A DNA stretch of 64,000 bases from NCBI GenBank assembly GCA_034687125.1, contig JAQGBZ010000016.1, positions 124,001-188,000 of the forward strand, given 5' to 3'. Positions within the stretch are counted from its first letter, which is position 1. Every line of letters starts with the position of its first letter. The translations under genes and the position numbers were made by a program. The DNA comes from Neelides folsomi (Eukaryota; Arthropoda; Collembola; Neelipleona; Neelidae). The notes below the pieces were generated by a model. The model was not told the DNA's origin, did no database searches, and saw only the letters and a list, made by a program, of their open reading frames with translations. Shown here in pieces: positions 13,158-24,542 of the stretch.

Positions 13158-13855
13158 TTTTGAGATTTGGACTAGGAAGAATGAAGATCTTGAGGAACTG
13201 CAAATGGTTTATAAATATAAAACCACAAATGTTCGGTATACTACACATTAAATAATATGCATATATATAACTAATATTTAAATCATGTGGTTCAAGAAGT
13301 TATTAACAAGGTTTTTTTATTTGGATCTAAACGGGGTCAAAAGGTCCTTACCGGGTGAATTTCAAAGGTCAATTTGGATGGTAAGTGGATGGCGAAAAAC
13401 CGAGTTTGAAAGTCACAAGTTCGGCCTTCGTACACAGACCGAGTGGATTAAAGATTTCCTATCCTTTTACACGACAAGGATTTACTACCCAAACACAAAA
13501 ATATTTGCGCGATTCCTAAGTGAGGCATTAACCAAGGAGAGCGCAAACCTTTTTGTGTTTAGGTAGTATATCACAAAAACCCAATATAACCGCTTTGTGC
13601 TTCCATCTCATCGAACTTCCCAACCTTGGACTTCTCCACACACGTGCTTCAACAATTTAATTTTTACTAACTATTAAGCACTTTAAATTTCAAAGTTTAA
13701 ACGTTATTTGTAATACCTAAGGCACCTTAACCTTAGGTCAAAAGGCTTGTGATATTATTTTCCACGAATCAATTCGTCTTTTAATGTAAGACTCAATTTG
13801 CAAACTTTTCATCTTTTGATTTCAATTTCATTAAGCTTTTATCTTTTTGAACAGC
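13158..13855. promoter_or_regulatory. Shared bidirectional promoter of SUCLG2 and PINX1
   Basis: Only 698 bp separate the two start codons, which face away from each other. On the minus strand a donor-like CCCG|GTAAGG at 13351 and an acceptor ending at 13198 suggest a 5' UTR intron of about 154 nt for SUCLG2. On the plus strand GATG|GTAAGT at 13381 and ACAG at 13851-13854 suggest a 5' UTR intron of about 474 nt for PINX1. If both are used, the leaders of the two genes overlap at 13352-13380. No TATA box was seen. A 93-codon plus-strand open frame at 13285-13566 crosses these splice motifs and is probably non-coding. Confidence 0.5.
13479..13572. repeat. Long imperfect hairpin (arms about 28-32 nt, 30-nt loop)
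   Basis: The left arm at 13483-13510 (TACTACCCAAACACAAAAAT, then ATTTGCGC) is the reverse complement of the right arm at 13541-13568, with 25 of 28 positions pairing. Three further pairs extend the stem to 13479/13572 after one mismatch. The loop is 13511-13540. Size and mismatch pattern resemble a microRNA precursor, but a small foldback element is equally possible. It lies inside the predicted 5' UTR intron of PINX1 and upstream of SUCLG2. Confidence 0.75.
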
Positions 13856-15231
13856 ATGTCGATGTTAGCAGAGCCGAGAAGAAGACAGAAAATTGGACCC
13901 AACCCGAGAGGTAAAGTCTTAAATTAATTAATTATTTGTATGACTATAAGTTAATAGGTGAATTGTGATTTATAATATTTGATCATGTATTTTTCAAGCT
14001 GGGAATGCTTAAAGAATGATGGTTAATTTATCATTAGGTAAATTCTTCCAAGAAGAAGGGGACAATAAAGGAAGGGATTTACTTCATAAACTTGGATGGA
14101 AGGAAGGAGATGGTCTCGGTCTAGAACGACAAGGAATGACAGATCCTATTAAAGCCAGAAGTCAAATCGATGCTAAAGGTTTAACTATTTAATTCTCTTT
14201 GTATTACCAAAATAAAAAATATTTTAAATGATAAATCTTTAATTGGCGCATATCTTTGAATAGTTATTTCTAAATCTTTTAAATTTCAGGTCTTGGGTAT
14301 AATCCTTTGAATGACCCCTGGATTCTCCATAATGAGGAATTTTCTCAAGTCCTGTCCAATTTAAACAAGGAGCACAAAGGAGGTGAAGCAAATGCAGATA
14401 ATGAATCTAAAGAGAGTATTAAGCTAGAAAAGAAATCTAAAGGGTCAAAAGCCAGAATTCAGTAAGTTGAGAATTTTTTAATGTTAATATTGTCATTATG
14501 CCAGTTTGGAATAAAGAAGTTTAATTTAAATAGCTACATTAACTTGTTTTTGTAGTTACCACAAGTTTGTGAAGAGCAAAGACTTGAGCAAAATTTCTTC
14601 CAAAGAATGGTCCTGCATATTTGGGAAACACAAGACTGACGATGGAAACATACCCGTCGAGAAACAAGATGAGGACAGTTCATTATTGGTTAAAGTGGAA
14701 GTAGAACCAGTGGAGGAGTCGTCTAAAACAATTAATCGGGGTTCAATTAACGACTACTTTAAAATCAAATTCGAAGAGAAGTTAAAAGCGATCGGGAAGT
14801 CGAATTATTTGACAGTAAAAAAGGAAGACGAAACGGAAGAACTTCCTTCTTTCAAGCAAACGGAAGTTGAGTTGGAACCATCGGTGGTCGTTTCAGCATT
14901 AGAAGAACCCCAAGTATCATCAGAGGTACCAGAGCGGAAGAAGAGGTCGAAAAAGCCCAAACTGGAAGAAGCAATTGTGGAAGACGCAGTTGATGAGAAA
15001 GTATTACCAAAGGTCGAAGAGGAAATTAAATCTTTAGAGAATGGCTCAGAAGTAGATTCCGATAAACCACCACCAAAGATGCTTAATGGTGAAGCGAATG
15101 AAGAGACGACTTTCGCAAATTCTCCTTACCTCAGAAAACGCTTTAAAATGCTTCCAGCTCAACTCCGTGAAGTTTATGAAGGGTTCAAAGGGTCGAACCT
15201 TATCCGGCTTCCAGGTTATGGAAAATTCTAA
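13856..15231 (+). CDS. PINX1: PIN2/TERF1-interacting telomerase inhibitor 1 homologue, G-patch protein (347 aa, 4 exons)
   Basis: Nucleolar G-patch protein. In other eukaryotes PINX1 stimulates an rRNA- and snoRNA-processing DEAH helicase and can inhibit telomerase. Exons: 13856-13910, 14038-14178, 14290-14461, 14556-15231; the phases close to 347 codons. The N terminus MSMLAEPRRRQK is nearly the vertebrate sequence. The G-patch runs from about residue 20 to 75 (LLHKLGWKEGDGLGLERQG, then GLGYNPLNDPW). RIHYHKFVKSKDLS (about 121-134) matches the block after the G-patch in vertebrate PINX1. Residues about 145-300 are acidic/lysine-rich and low in complexity, with a KKRSKKPK basic patch. A C-terminal block (YLRKRFKMLPAQLREVYEGF, ending NLIRLPGYGKF) looks folded. 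Human PINX1 is 328 aa. An acceptor-like ACAG ends one base before the ATG, so the leader is probably spliced. Confidence 0.92.
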
Positions 15232-15549
15232 ATCCATTAAAATCTCTAAAGATTTTCCATTCTGAATCATTCAAATTTCCAATGCGGGTAACTTTAAATG
15301 TTTGAATGATATGCGTATAGTATATATGAAAAAACAAGTGCATTATAAACTAGGATACGTAAAAAGTTTAAAAAGTATATTTTATCATATCAAAAAATAA
15401 ATCATGAATGAATAGGATTTTGATCAAATACTGTAGATTTATTTATCAAATGCAATTTATACAATATTCCCATAAATATCTAATATTTTATATTATCATT
15501 CATAACTTATTGATAATTTAAAATATCTAAAAATTTAAAGTCTCATAAA

Positions 15550-15583
15550 AACCCCATTGGAAACAAGCTAAACCAATGGGATT
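15550..15583. repeat. Short hairpin downstream of PINX1
   Basis: AACCCCATTGG at 15550-15560 pairs with CCAATGGGATT at 15573-15583 (10 of 11 positions) around a 12-nt loop. It may lie in the PINX1 3' UTR. Function unknown. Confidence 0.5.
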
Positions 15584-18540
15584 CTTTTATTCCAATTTTA
15601 TTGACAACCAAACGTGGCTGTGATCGTATCAAGGAGTATGAGTCGCTTTAATAACACCACCGCACACCATGGAATAAATAAAAAATTCATAATCAATTTG
15701 TGCTTGTGGTGGAAACTATTTTTGCACTTCACCACTAGCACCATATAGTTTGTATTACTATGTTTCGTGTATTTATTCCAGAAGTTGGCCTTAAAAGTAT
15801 TGATCATGTGTAGAATGCTTATCATTGCGAACAATTTGGCTCAGCGCATAACTTTCTACATTGCATGTTTTATATATGCAGTTGGATTATTCTGATCAAA
15901 CCTTATAAATAAATACATTATATACATACATATGTAGCTACATACACTTTTTGGATCTGTGTGTATATATGCATGACTCTGGTACTCTAAACATATTGGA
16001 AGTTCATAGCGTGTGCGATAATGAAGTATAAAACTAGTTGGGTTTATTATAAGCATGAGTATGATATGTAAAAAGGAGAATGTTTATATAAATGGTTTTT
16101 AGACTACATTAAATACTCTAGTACATAGACTCTTCATTTCCAAACTTGTTGGTCTGTGTTTGGGTTCCAAAACCCAAATGGATGGTGGTTTTATTCAGCC
16201 CTGGATTGTTGAATGGCGATTAATGGCCAATTCTGGAATAATAAATTGTCATCGAATTGTGGAGTGTGAGGGAGTAATTGGGTTTGGCGGAGGTTTTGTT
16301 TGGGTGGGAGGGATGACGGGTGGCGGAGTTTAGGTCGGGCGACTGAAAGGCCCGAAGTTCCTTTCCCTCGTCTCCCACCCTCGAGGAGGAATGCTCACAA
16401 TCAGAAGGAGAATAACATAATAGGCAAACTCCTCTGGCAGGCACAAAAAACTCGCTTGACTTCTTCTCATCCTATATGGATTTTTTCCCCTTCTCCAATT
16501 TTTAACAATTTTGGTTTATGATGTGATCTAGCAGGTTTTGAGGTCCAACTCATCAGTTGTTCCAGTCTGGAACAAGTGGATTGTTATTTGCTATTACCTG
16601 GACTTGACCAGACTCGCCATAGGAGACCAACAATTTGTCCAATATATGCCGAGGAATATTATCGGCTTAATTCCTCATATCACCCTTTGGGATGGAAAAA
16701 GATTCTTGGCCCATTGATAGCCGTTTATCTCCCCACCATTGAGAACATCCTTCGATAGGCCAAGGGACAAACACACATCATTCAATGGGCGAAGGGCCGA
16801 TGAGCTCTTTCAAAAGGATTGGGAGGAATGAAAGTGACCTCGGAGGGATTTTTTCCCTACCCGGTCGGAGTACCCTAAAACCCCACTTACAGCCCTCTCC
16901 TCCCGCCAATCATACCCAATGCACATCTTCCTTATTCATTACTCCATTAAATACAAATACCCGTTGTAGACCAATCATTCCATTCTTAATCAATAAACTA
17001 GTTTAATTAATCATTATTTAACATGGTTCATAAACTACATAAACTACATTTCACATTGCTATTAATCTATTAACGTAAAAGAACACCCTGTGGACCCGGA
17101 ATTTAAATAAATATTAAAGTTTCATTGACTGGGCCGCATAAATAAACTCTCCCTTATATCGTCTCAATTAATAAATATGATATATTCCTAATGAATTCCA
17201 TTCCGAATCTCGATGGTGAATCACTCCTTTTTTAACACGTGGATAGTATCTTAGAGGTAGTAGTGGTGAGTTTAGTATTATTATAAATATTAGGGTATGA
17301 TCAGAGAGTGGATGGATTTAATATTTGGCTGATCACGGGGCGTTTAGGGTATTTTTGAAGGGAGTAGGGAGGGGGACGCGTGAGCGATGGGAGAGCCTTT
17401 GCTGCTTCCTCTCTCGGCCTCATCACGTGGGGTGGGAACAAGATGGTGAACCACGCATCGGGCCCAAGCAGAAGATCCCACTAGACCCAAAGGAGAGACT
17501 CAGAGGGAACGACCCACGGCACCCACTCGCCCATGTCACCACCCGCCTGCCCTCACCAACTCTCCATGGGGGACGAAAACCCCGCCGCCACAAGGTACCC
17601 GCCAGTGGCCTCACAGCCTTTGGGACATTTAAATATTATCCAAACTTCAAGGGAGAAATCCAACGTTCAATCCTCCGCCCGCCGAAACTCACTTGAAACT
17701 CGCTTTCAACTTTGACGTTTGCGAGAGTTAAATAACCCTCCCTCCTCGCCCCGACCAACCCAGTTACTTTTATTGGTGGTGGCCAACAACCGGGAGCAAA
17801 CTCACCCTCAAGTTGAAACTTTCTCTTGGATCAAACTGTCAAACTTATATTTTTATATTTTCTCCACATTGGCCAAAACTCTCTCCATCGCTTACAATTT
17901 GAGGTCCAATGTAGGTCTTGTCAAGGGATTGACCATGAGGGGGGCTGTCCAGTTTATAAATTGGTTACTGGGCTAAAATGGGCAGAGGACTAATATTGTT
18001 TAAATGGGCAGAGTTGTAAATATAAAAAACGGCCATTGGCTTTCTCTTGTTGATGAAATTTGATCTTGACGTAATAAGAGAATATTATCATTATTTATCA
18101 TTTTATGACATTTACAACAACTCCATTCATTCATTGAGTGCCCGAGTTTTCGTACCCGAGTTTTCACTTTTTAAATGTTCCAACCTACATTTATTCCATT
18201 CAAATTCGTGGAATGAATCTCGGAGCTTGGGAAGCTCAGAATCGGTCCAAGAATTCTTTTTTCTCTTCTCCCTTTTGAGATTTGATATCTATAAATACAG
18301 AATGGGGTTTGGAATGTGTGTGTGTGGTTTTATAAAAGAGCAAGGTCCGACTAGTGGAGGAAAGAAGTTAAAATAAATGAAGAGGGCACGGAAATACTTT
18401 TCATTTCCCGTCATTAATTATCCCCACCTCATTCCAAATGATTTGATCGATCTGGAATAAATAATCCATTGGGTCCGATTCCTTCAAAGATGGAATAATA
18501 CTTCATTTAAAAGTTCATTACTTTGATTGCCTAAAATAAA

Positions 18541-18570
18541 AATAAAACCTAAAAATCTTTAGGTTTTATT
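18541..18570. repeat. Perfect 13-bp inverted repeat
   Basis: AATAAAACCTAAA at 18541-18553 and its exact reverse complement at 18558-18570 flank a 4-nt loop. Isolated, in intergenic DNA. Confidence 0.6.
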
Positions 18571-20152
18571 AAGATCCTCATTTAAACTTTTTCATTCAAA
18601 TTTCTATATTTTAATCATTTATGTTTAAATTTTAATGGCGTTAAAATTCTCTTTTGCCTCATAATTAGGTATATCTGAAGTTGTGGAAAGTGGAAATATT
18701 GTAATATACGATGTTTTGTAAATTGTGTTGTTGGCACATGATTTTGTTTAATCGTTAATTCAATTCCAATTGACCACTCAATCCCTGGATACACAAGGGA
18801 AAGTTTAATGGGGGAGACTGGGTTATCAAAATTGATTTAATTAGAAGTGTAATTGTGGGTGGTTGAAGGTGTGAGTGTTTAAAAATGATTTAAACAGGGC
18901 AAGGAAATATTTAATTTGTTCTTTAAAAACCTCCCCTGTTTATTTACACCTCAAAAGTTGAAAAAACTTTGGTTCCTTTCTTCGCCTTCTCTGATTATTA
19001 ACTGGAGGCTCGGTGTACTCAATTTCCTCACTTCATAAACCAACCAGAGGTCAACCTGGAGTCAAAACAATTAAACAATATTGGATTTGTTTAGGCATTG
19101 CATATTGGGAGGAATTGCAGCTGGTTGGAAGAAAACCCTTTTTCTGTCTCATTTCCCCCGATGAGAATGTATGGAAATGATCTGGGAGTTTTAATCTCCT
19201 CTTTTGCATGAGATTGATTTAAGTAGGTTATTATTTTTCTTCCCTTGTTCGAACTCTATCTCGAGACTCGGCCAAACGAGGGCTATAAATATTAATGCAT
19301 GTAAATGCAAATGTGAGGGATCTCACCAAAGACCCAAACACACGTCGGCTCATTTGTGGTCTTTTGACTGGCCGACGAGTTCCCTTCTTTGAACCACCAA
19401 CAACCCCCGAACCTCCCCAATAGGGAAACAATTGAAAATATTTGAGTCTAATTGGCCGCTATCAATTCCATTGGGGGAAGGAAAATTATGAAAAATTCCA
19501 TAAAGGTCGATTGGATGGAGATTTGGGGATTGGAAGGTCCTTTGGTTTATACCATAGTTAAGAAAGTAGGAAGTTTATGCAGACGTATGATTCCCACTGG
19601 TGATAAGATTTTCTTTTCCAAGATCTCACTCTGAACATCCCGTTTGCAAGTCAAATCAGAAGGAACAGAGGTAAATAAAGGAAATTGTTTTTAAGGAAAT
19701 TCACCACTTTTGATCCCAATTGATTGAAAATGAGAAAGAATGATGTTTGAGATATCTTGAGGTGAGATCGGATTGTTTCCCCATGTTTCACCCTATCACA
19801 TTTGGGCTAGTGAAAAGGAACAACTTCCCCATTATTGGAATAAGAAATTTGGTATTCAAATTTCGGATTTGGCATTTCCCCCACCTGTGTGACATGACCT
19901 GTTGTCTTTGTGGAATGACCTGGAGGGATTGAAGGTGGGTATTGGATTGGATACACGGTGGGATCCTGAGGAGTTGTTGATGGATAGGGAGGGAGGGAAT
20001 TGGTGAGGGGTTCGGTTTTATTTTGAGTCTTGGCAACCCTTTGGGCTAAAATTAAAATTGGCTTATTTTTAGGGGAGTTTGAGTGTTGGGGAATGGGAGC
20101 TTATTGGGCTACCTTGGTTCCTCATACCTGCTCTTTGTGTTCCATGTGGCAG

Positions 20153-20309
20153 GAGTTGTGAGTGAGCCACTGGAGGCTCCTTCTCTCCCCGCGCCCACCA
20201 AACCCACGTAACTCTGGAAGGCCTCGAGAAGCGGAATCCCCGGAAGAGCCCCGTGGGACCCGGGCCTGCCAAGAAGCCCCGCCGAAACAACAAAAACGGC
20301 CTCAGCAAG
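20153..20309 (+). other. 5' UTR of BCL9 behind a probable splice acceptor
   Basis: TGTGGCAG ends at 20152 and could be the acceptor of a leader intron. The following 157 nt contain no ATG, so 20310 is the first start codon. In the BCL9 frame the sequence upstream of 20310 stays open back to about 20168 and reads Arg/Lys-rich (PAKKPRRNNKNG). It is therefore possible that coding begins further upstream through an unseen exon. Confidence 0.4.
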
Positions 20310-23300
20310 ATGAAGGAGGAAAAGATGAACCCAGTGGGGCCGGACCCGGGCGGCGGTGACGACCCCCCAAACAAGGGGCTCCAGGACGACCTGTTGCTCA
20401 ACGGGACGGACATCAAGCTGGAAAATCCCTCCACGCCGCTCCTCGACCCGAAAGTCGAGTGCCCGCCGGACATCCCTCCGCTGTCTGATCTCTCTCACCC
20501 CGACTTCAACGACTGTGAGCTTCGTGCAATTTCTCATCATTCGCTATTGATTGGTTGGATTTACTTAATTTTGATTCAATAGGCAAGCCCCAGATGAACC
20601 CTTACTGCTACCAGCACTTCAACAACATGCCTGGAGGGAACTCGGGGCCTCCCGGAGATTATGGGCCCCACGGGCCGCCCATGATGCCCGGATTCCCGCC
20701 CCAGCCCACCCCGACCAAGCAGCAGCCAAGTACGCTGGAAGCTCAGTACATGCAGCAGCAGAGCCAGCTCTTCATCTTCACGACGAAGCTGGCTAACAAG
20801 GCCACGGAGGCCGTGCTCAATAACTCGCGCCAATATCCCTCCATCATCGCCTACCACATGGCCCAAAGCGCGACAAGGAAGTTCTTGGAGGTGGGTAGAC
20901 CTTTCCCTTCCTTTCTTTATTTTAACTCTCATTTATAAAAGATGAATGCTGCCTTCCAGAAAAACCCTTACAAAATGAACAACTTTGGGCGGCAATTCCA
21001 AGGGAATCCCAACTGGGCCCCCAACCCGGCACCCACGGGGAAGAAGGGTTCAAAAAGCTCAATGCAGATGCCAATGTCAGCGACGCCCCCAAATCAGGGG
21101 ATGGGGGATTTCAACATGCAGCAAGGACCGCCACCCCCGCCTTGGAACAATCCTGGTGGACAGGTAAATTGAAATCATCTGCGATTAACATACCCACTTT
21201 GTTAGATATATGGATGATTAAATAATGCTAATTCCAATTGGATTTTTACAGAAGGACCCGCAAGGCTTTCAGAATTTTTACGACGGCCGGGACTATTGTG
21301 GACCGGGTAGCAACCCCGGTGGCCCAATGTGCATTGGGCCTCTTCCCCCTGGAGGACCCATGGGCTTAAGCCCTGGCCCCAACATGGACGGGCCAAACAA
21401 CTCAGGCCCTCCTAATTATTTCCCTGGACCTGGTGGTCCCAATATGGCCGACAAGGTCAGAACATGCAAAATCCCCGATTCGGACTTGACCCCGCAGCAG
21501 AGGCTTCACAGAGAAGAACAATTGGCAAAGATGAGGAAAATGCAACAAATCCTGTTCCCGGAAAATGATCATCCTCATACACCCGGAGAGCAAAATTGCC
21601 CAATGCCTCATGACAACCTGGACTCGTACAACATGCCTGTAAATCTCTTTTTATATTTAAAAATCATTCAAATTGGGAGTCAATTTCTTTAATCGGCCTT
21701 TTTAATTCCAGGGTGGCCCGGGAAACCCTGGCGGGATGGGGATGGAGTACATGGGCCCAGGCGGACCGCAGAGCAACAAAGGTCCTATGGGGAACGAGTG
21801 GACGTCACCGTCCGGAGGGTACTTTGAAGGTCAGCCGCCCATGAAAAACCTCGGACCCCCAGGAATGGGAAATGGGCCGAGAGGGAAAGGTGGCGGTGGA
21901 AGTATCCCTAGTCCTGCAACACCTCTTACGCCTTCAAGCTCATGTGGTGGTCTTCCTCACCGGTACAGTTGGTTTAATTACCGGAATATATTATAAATAA
22001 TATATTGATTTAAACCAAGATGATTAATTGATTGGATTTAACAATTTTAATCTCATTTTTGATTTTTTAGACCTTCGCCGCATTCGCCCATGTCATCAGA
22101 TCCTTTGTATTCTGGAGGGCATTATTATCCTTCTGGCTACTACAGTCCCCAAGTGGGCCAGGTCCAAGAGAATTCTCCTACGGCCGCCGTCCAGAGAAAA
22201 GACTCGGAGAGTAGCAATAGTGAAGGAGGGAAGAGCCGGAAGGAAAAGTCCTCGTGTTCAATATCCCCAACCTCCTCGGCCCCTCCATCGGTGAAAGAAG
22301 CGAATCTGATGCCGGTCCCTTCCCCTCAGCAAATCCAATACCTCAATGTCTTCGAAGGACAAGAACTCACCATACAGAAACAACCAAATGTGGGAATTAC
22401 CGACCCAAACGCTGAAAATTCTCCTGGGTAAATACCGCAAATATTGACTCATTTTAAATCATTTGGCAGATTGCAATTATTATATGTTTACAATTTTAGG
22501 TTGCCGCCTTCAAGTCTTGATATGAATCCTTCAACTCCGACCCTGGGGGGTCAACAAAAGCCTTCTCATTCCGCGCCTCCAACTCCCGTTTCCATGTCTT
22601 CTATGAGCAATCAAAAACAAATCCCCGACATGTCTCTCTCTTCAAAGGCAAGTTTAATTCACTTTCAATGATTGATCAATTTCAATGTAAATATCAATTT
22701 AACAATTTAATTTGTTCAGGGGAGACCGGGCAGCGTCGGACCTGTCGTCACGCCAAAAAACAGCACAACTCCCAATCCGAGTCCGCAGGGGCTTGACAGG
22801 AATTCACAACCAGGAACTCCCCTTCAAATGAACCTTGAGGGAATGAAAAATCCCGGGAACGGAGGTTTTGGTTCGGGGCTCCCTGGCGGAGGGCAACCGA
22901 GACCTTGCGGGAATATGATGAAACAGGGAATTCCTCTCGGGTTAGACTTCCACGAAGGCCAAGGCAAGGACGTTCCTCTGAGTCCCAATCAAGATCTGGG
23001 GCCTCCCGGGGCGAAGCCTGGCTTTGACCCAATCTCTTCGATGGTACAAATGAGTCAACAGATCGGTGGGAATTCTTCCGCTCCAAATCCTTCTGGAAGC
23101 GGGTAAATAAATTAAAAAAATTATTATTATTATTAATTCATTTCAGAAAATGGAAAATGGAGATTATGAGATAAAAGAATTACATTAGTTTTGACATATT
23201 GTATAATTGAAATATAATTAAATGGTAAAATATGGGTTTTATTATCAGAATGGGAGGTAATGGTGGATTTGGAATGAATACTCCTGGAGGACCTCCGATG

Positions 23301-24542
23301 AATCCCAACATGGTCAATTTCAATACTTCGATGCACAGCGTACAGGTTCATTTTCATTTCATATTCATTTTATACAATAAGTCTTATAAAGAGACATTGT
23401 TCTGACAATTTGTTTTTTTTTCGAGCAGAATGTTGACGGAGGAATGGCAATGGGAGGACCGCAAACGGTGAACAACACTTATGTCAATGCCACCATGACG
23501 ATCCAACAAATGAACATCCAAAACATCCCGCCATACATGAACCCGGGAGGGAACATGGGACCGATGAACCACGGGATGGGAGGACATATGGGGCAGAACA
23601 TGGGTCCGATGAGTCAGATGTCCCATATGGGTCCGATGGGTCCTGCCGGGCCTTCAATGGGTCCGCAAGGTCCACCAGTACCTAACATGCAACAACAAAT
23701 GGGCCCTGGCCCGCCCATGGGCAGCCCCATGGGGCCGCAAATGGGCCCGATGAGCTCCATGTGCGGAGGGTCAATGGGAGGACGAGGAGTTCCTCCTGCG
23801 CCACAAATGTATGGCAATCAACCGCCGAGGCTAGGACAAGGTGTCCGGAACCCACAGTACCGAATGCCCCCCAACCCCAGCGGTCCTCGAGCCTTCGGAG
23901 GAACTAACATCCAAGTGAAGCCAAATGCTCCGAATACAATTCAGTACCTTCCTGCCCGCCCACCTCCGCCACATAATCAACCCCAAATGTGCTCACAATC
24001 GAACGTGATGTCGGGTCCTTCTGGGCCAAGATCCGGCCCAAACCTTGACTTTCTTCAAAGATACACAAATCCCAATCCTGGTCCGGTCGTGAATGTCAAC
24101 ATGGGAGTGAGTTTAGATATTTTTTATAATTAAAAAACTGTTGTGGTTTTAGAAAGGATTTTCATGGCCTCTTTGATTTCTTTAGATGAACGTGAACGTG
24201 AACATGGGTGGGAACCGAATGGGCTACCCGGGAGGACCACCTCCTTCTGGGCCGTGCGGTCCAATGCGCGGACCTCATCCGGGAATGATGGAATCCGGCG
24301 GCCCGCCAGGCAACCCCCAACTCCCGCCGTCGATGATGAACCAAGGAGGGATGAAAGGACCCGGGAGCGGAGTTTCCTACATGCCCGGCCCTCCCACCTC
24401 GCCCACGTCCGACCCTTCCTTCCATCACTTCCAACAGCGGCTCTACGCGACTGGGAGCAACAACGGGAACAGAGGGCCGATGCAGGGGAATGTTCAAACC
24501 AACCCCAACAATCCGAACCCCAACCAAGGGTTTTTCAAATAA
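20310..24542 (+). CDS. BCL9: BCL9/Legless, beta-catenin coactivator (1124 aa, 11 exons)
   Basis: Nuclear scaffold of the Wnt enhanceosome, bridging Pygopus to beta-catenin. Exons: 20310-20514, 20583-20890, 20960-21163, 21252-21638, 21712-21962, 22071-22427, 22500-22647, 22720-23102, 23249-23345, 23429-24106, 24186-24542; the phases close to 1124 codons. HD1 (Pygopus binding) is at about 129-171 (IFTTKLANKATEAVL, compare human VFSTEMANKAAEAVL). HD2 (beta-catenin binding) is at about 318-345 (LTPQQRLHREEQLAKMRKMQ, then QILFPEND), with the family's LFP ending. A further block at 536-556 (SPQQIQYLNVFEGQ...) looks conserved. The rest is Pro/Gly/Met-rich and probably disordered, most extremely in exon 10. 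The intron after 22647 starts with GC (AAG|GCAAGT) instead of GT. Human BCL9 is longer, about 1430 aa. The start at 20310 is the first ATG after a likely leader acceptor; an N-terminal extension cannot be excluded. Confidence 0.92.

Larger units (their letters stand above)
15232..20152. other. Spacer between PINX1 and BCL9
   Basis: About 5 kb without a recognisable gene. The first part should hold the PINX1 3' UTR. Several GC-richer blocks (about 16270-16430, 16760-16930, 17320-17720 and 19240-19430) are open in more than one frame but encode nothing I recognise; they may be BCL9 promoter or leader sequence. One at 17423 contains an E-box, CACGTG. Degenerate TACATA-type repeats lie at about 15910-15980. 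Confidence 0.45.

Noticed and set aside
13285-13566. 93-codon frame between SUCLG2 and PINX1
   Set aside because: It crosses splice-donor motifs and one arm of the hairpin, and its translation resembles nothing; judged non-coding.
15598-15834. 78-codon minus-strand frame downstream of PINX1
   Set aside because: AT-rich, unfamiliar, no splice or promoter support.
17325-17976. Open frames of 123 and 85 codons upstream of BCL9
   Set aside because: Arg/Pro-rich translations without family resemblance, in a GC-rich block open in several frames; likely promoter or leader DNA.
20069-20540. Minus-strand open frames of 134-143 codons over BCL9 exon 1
   Set aside because: Antisense shadows of GC-rich BCL9 coding sequence.
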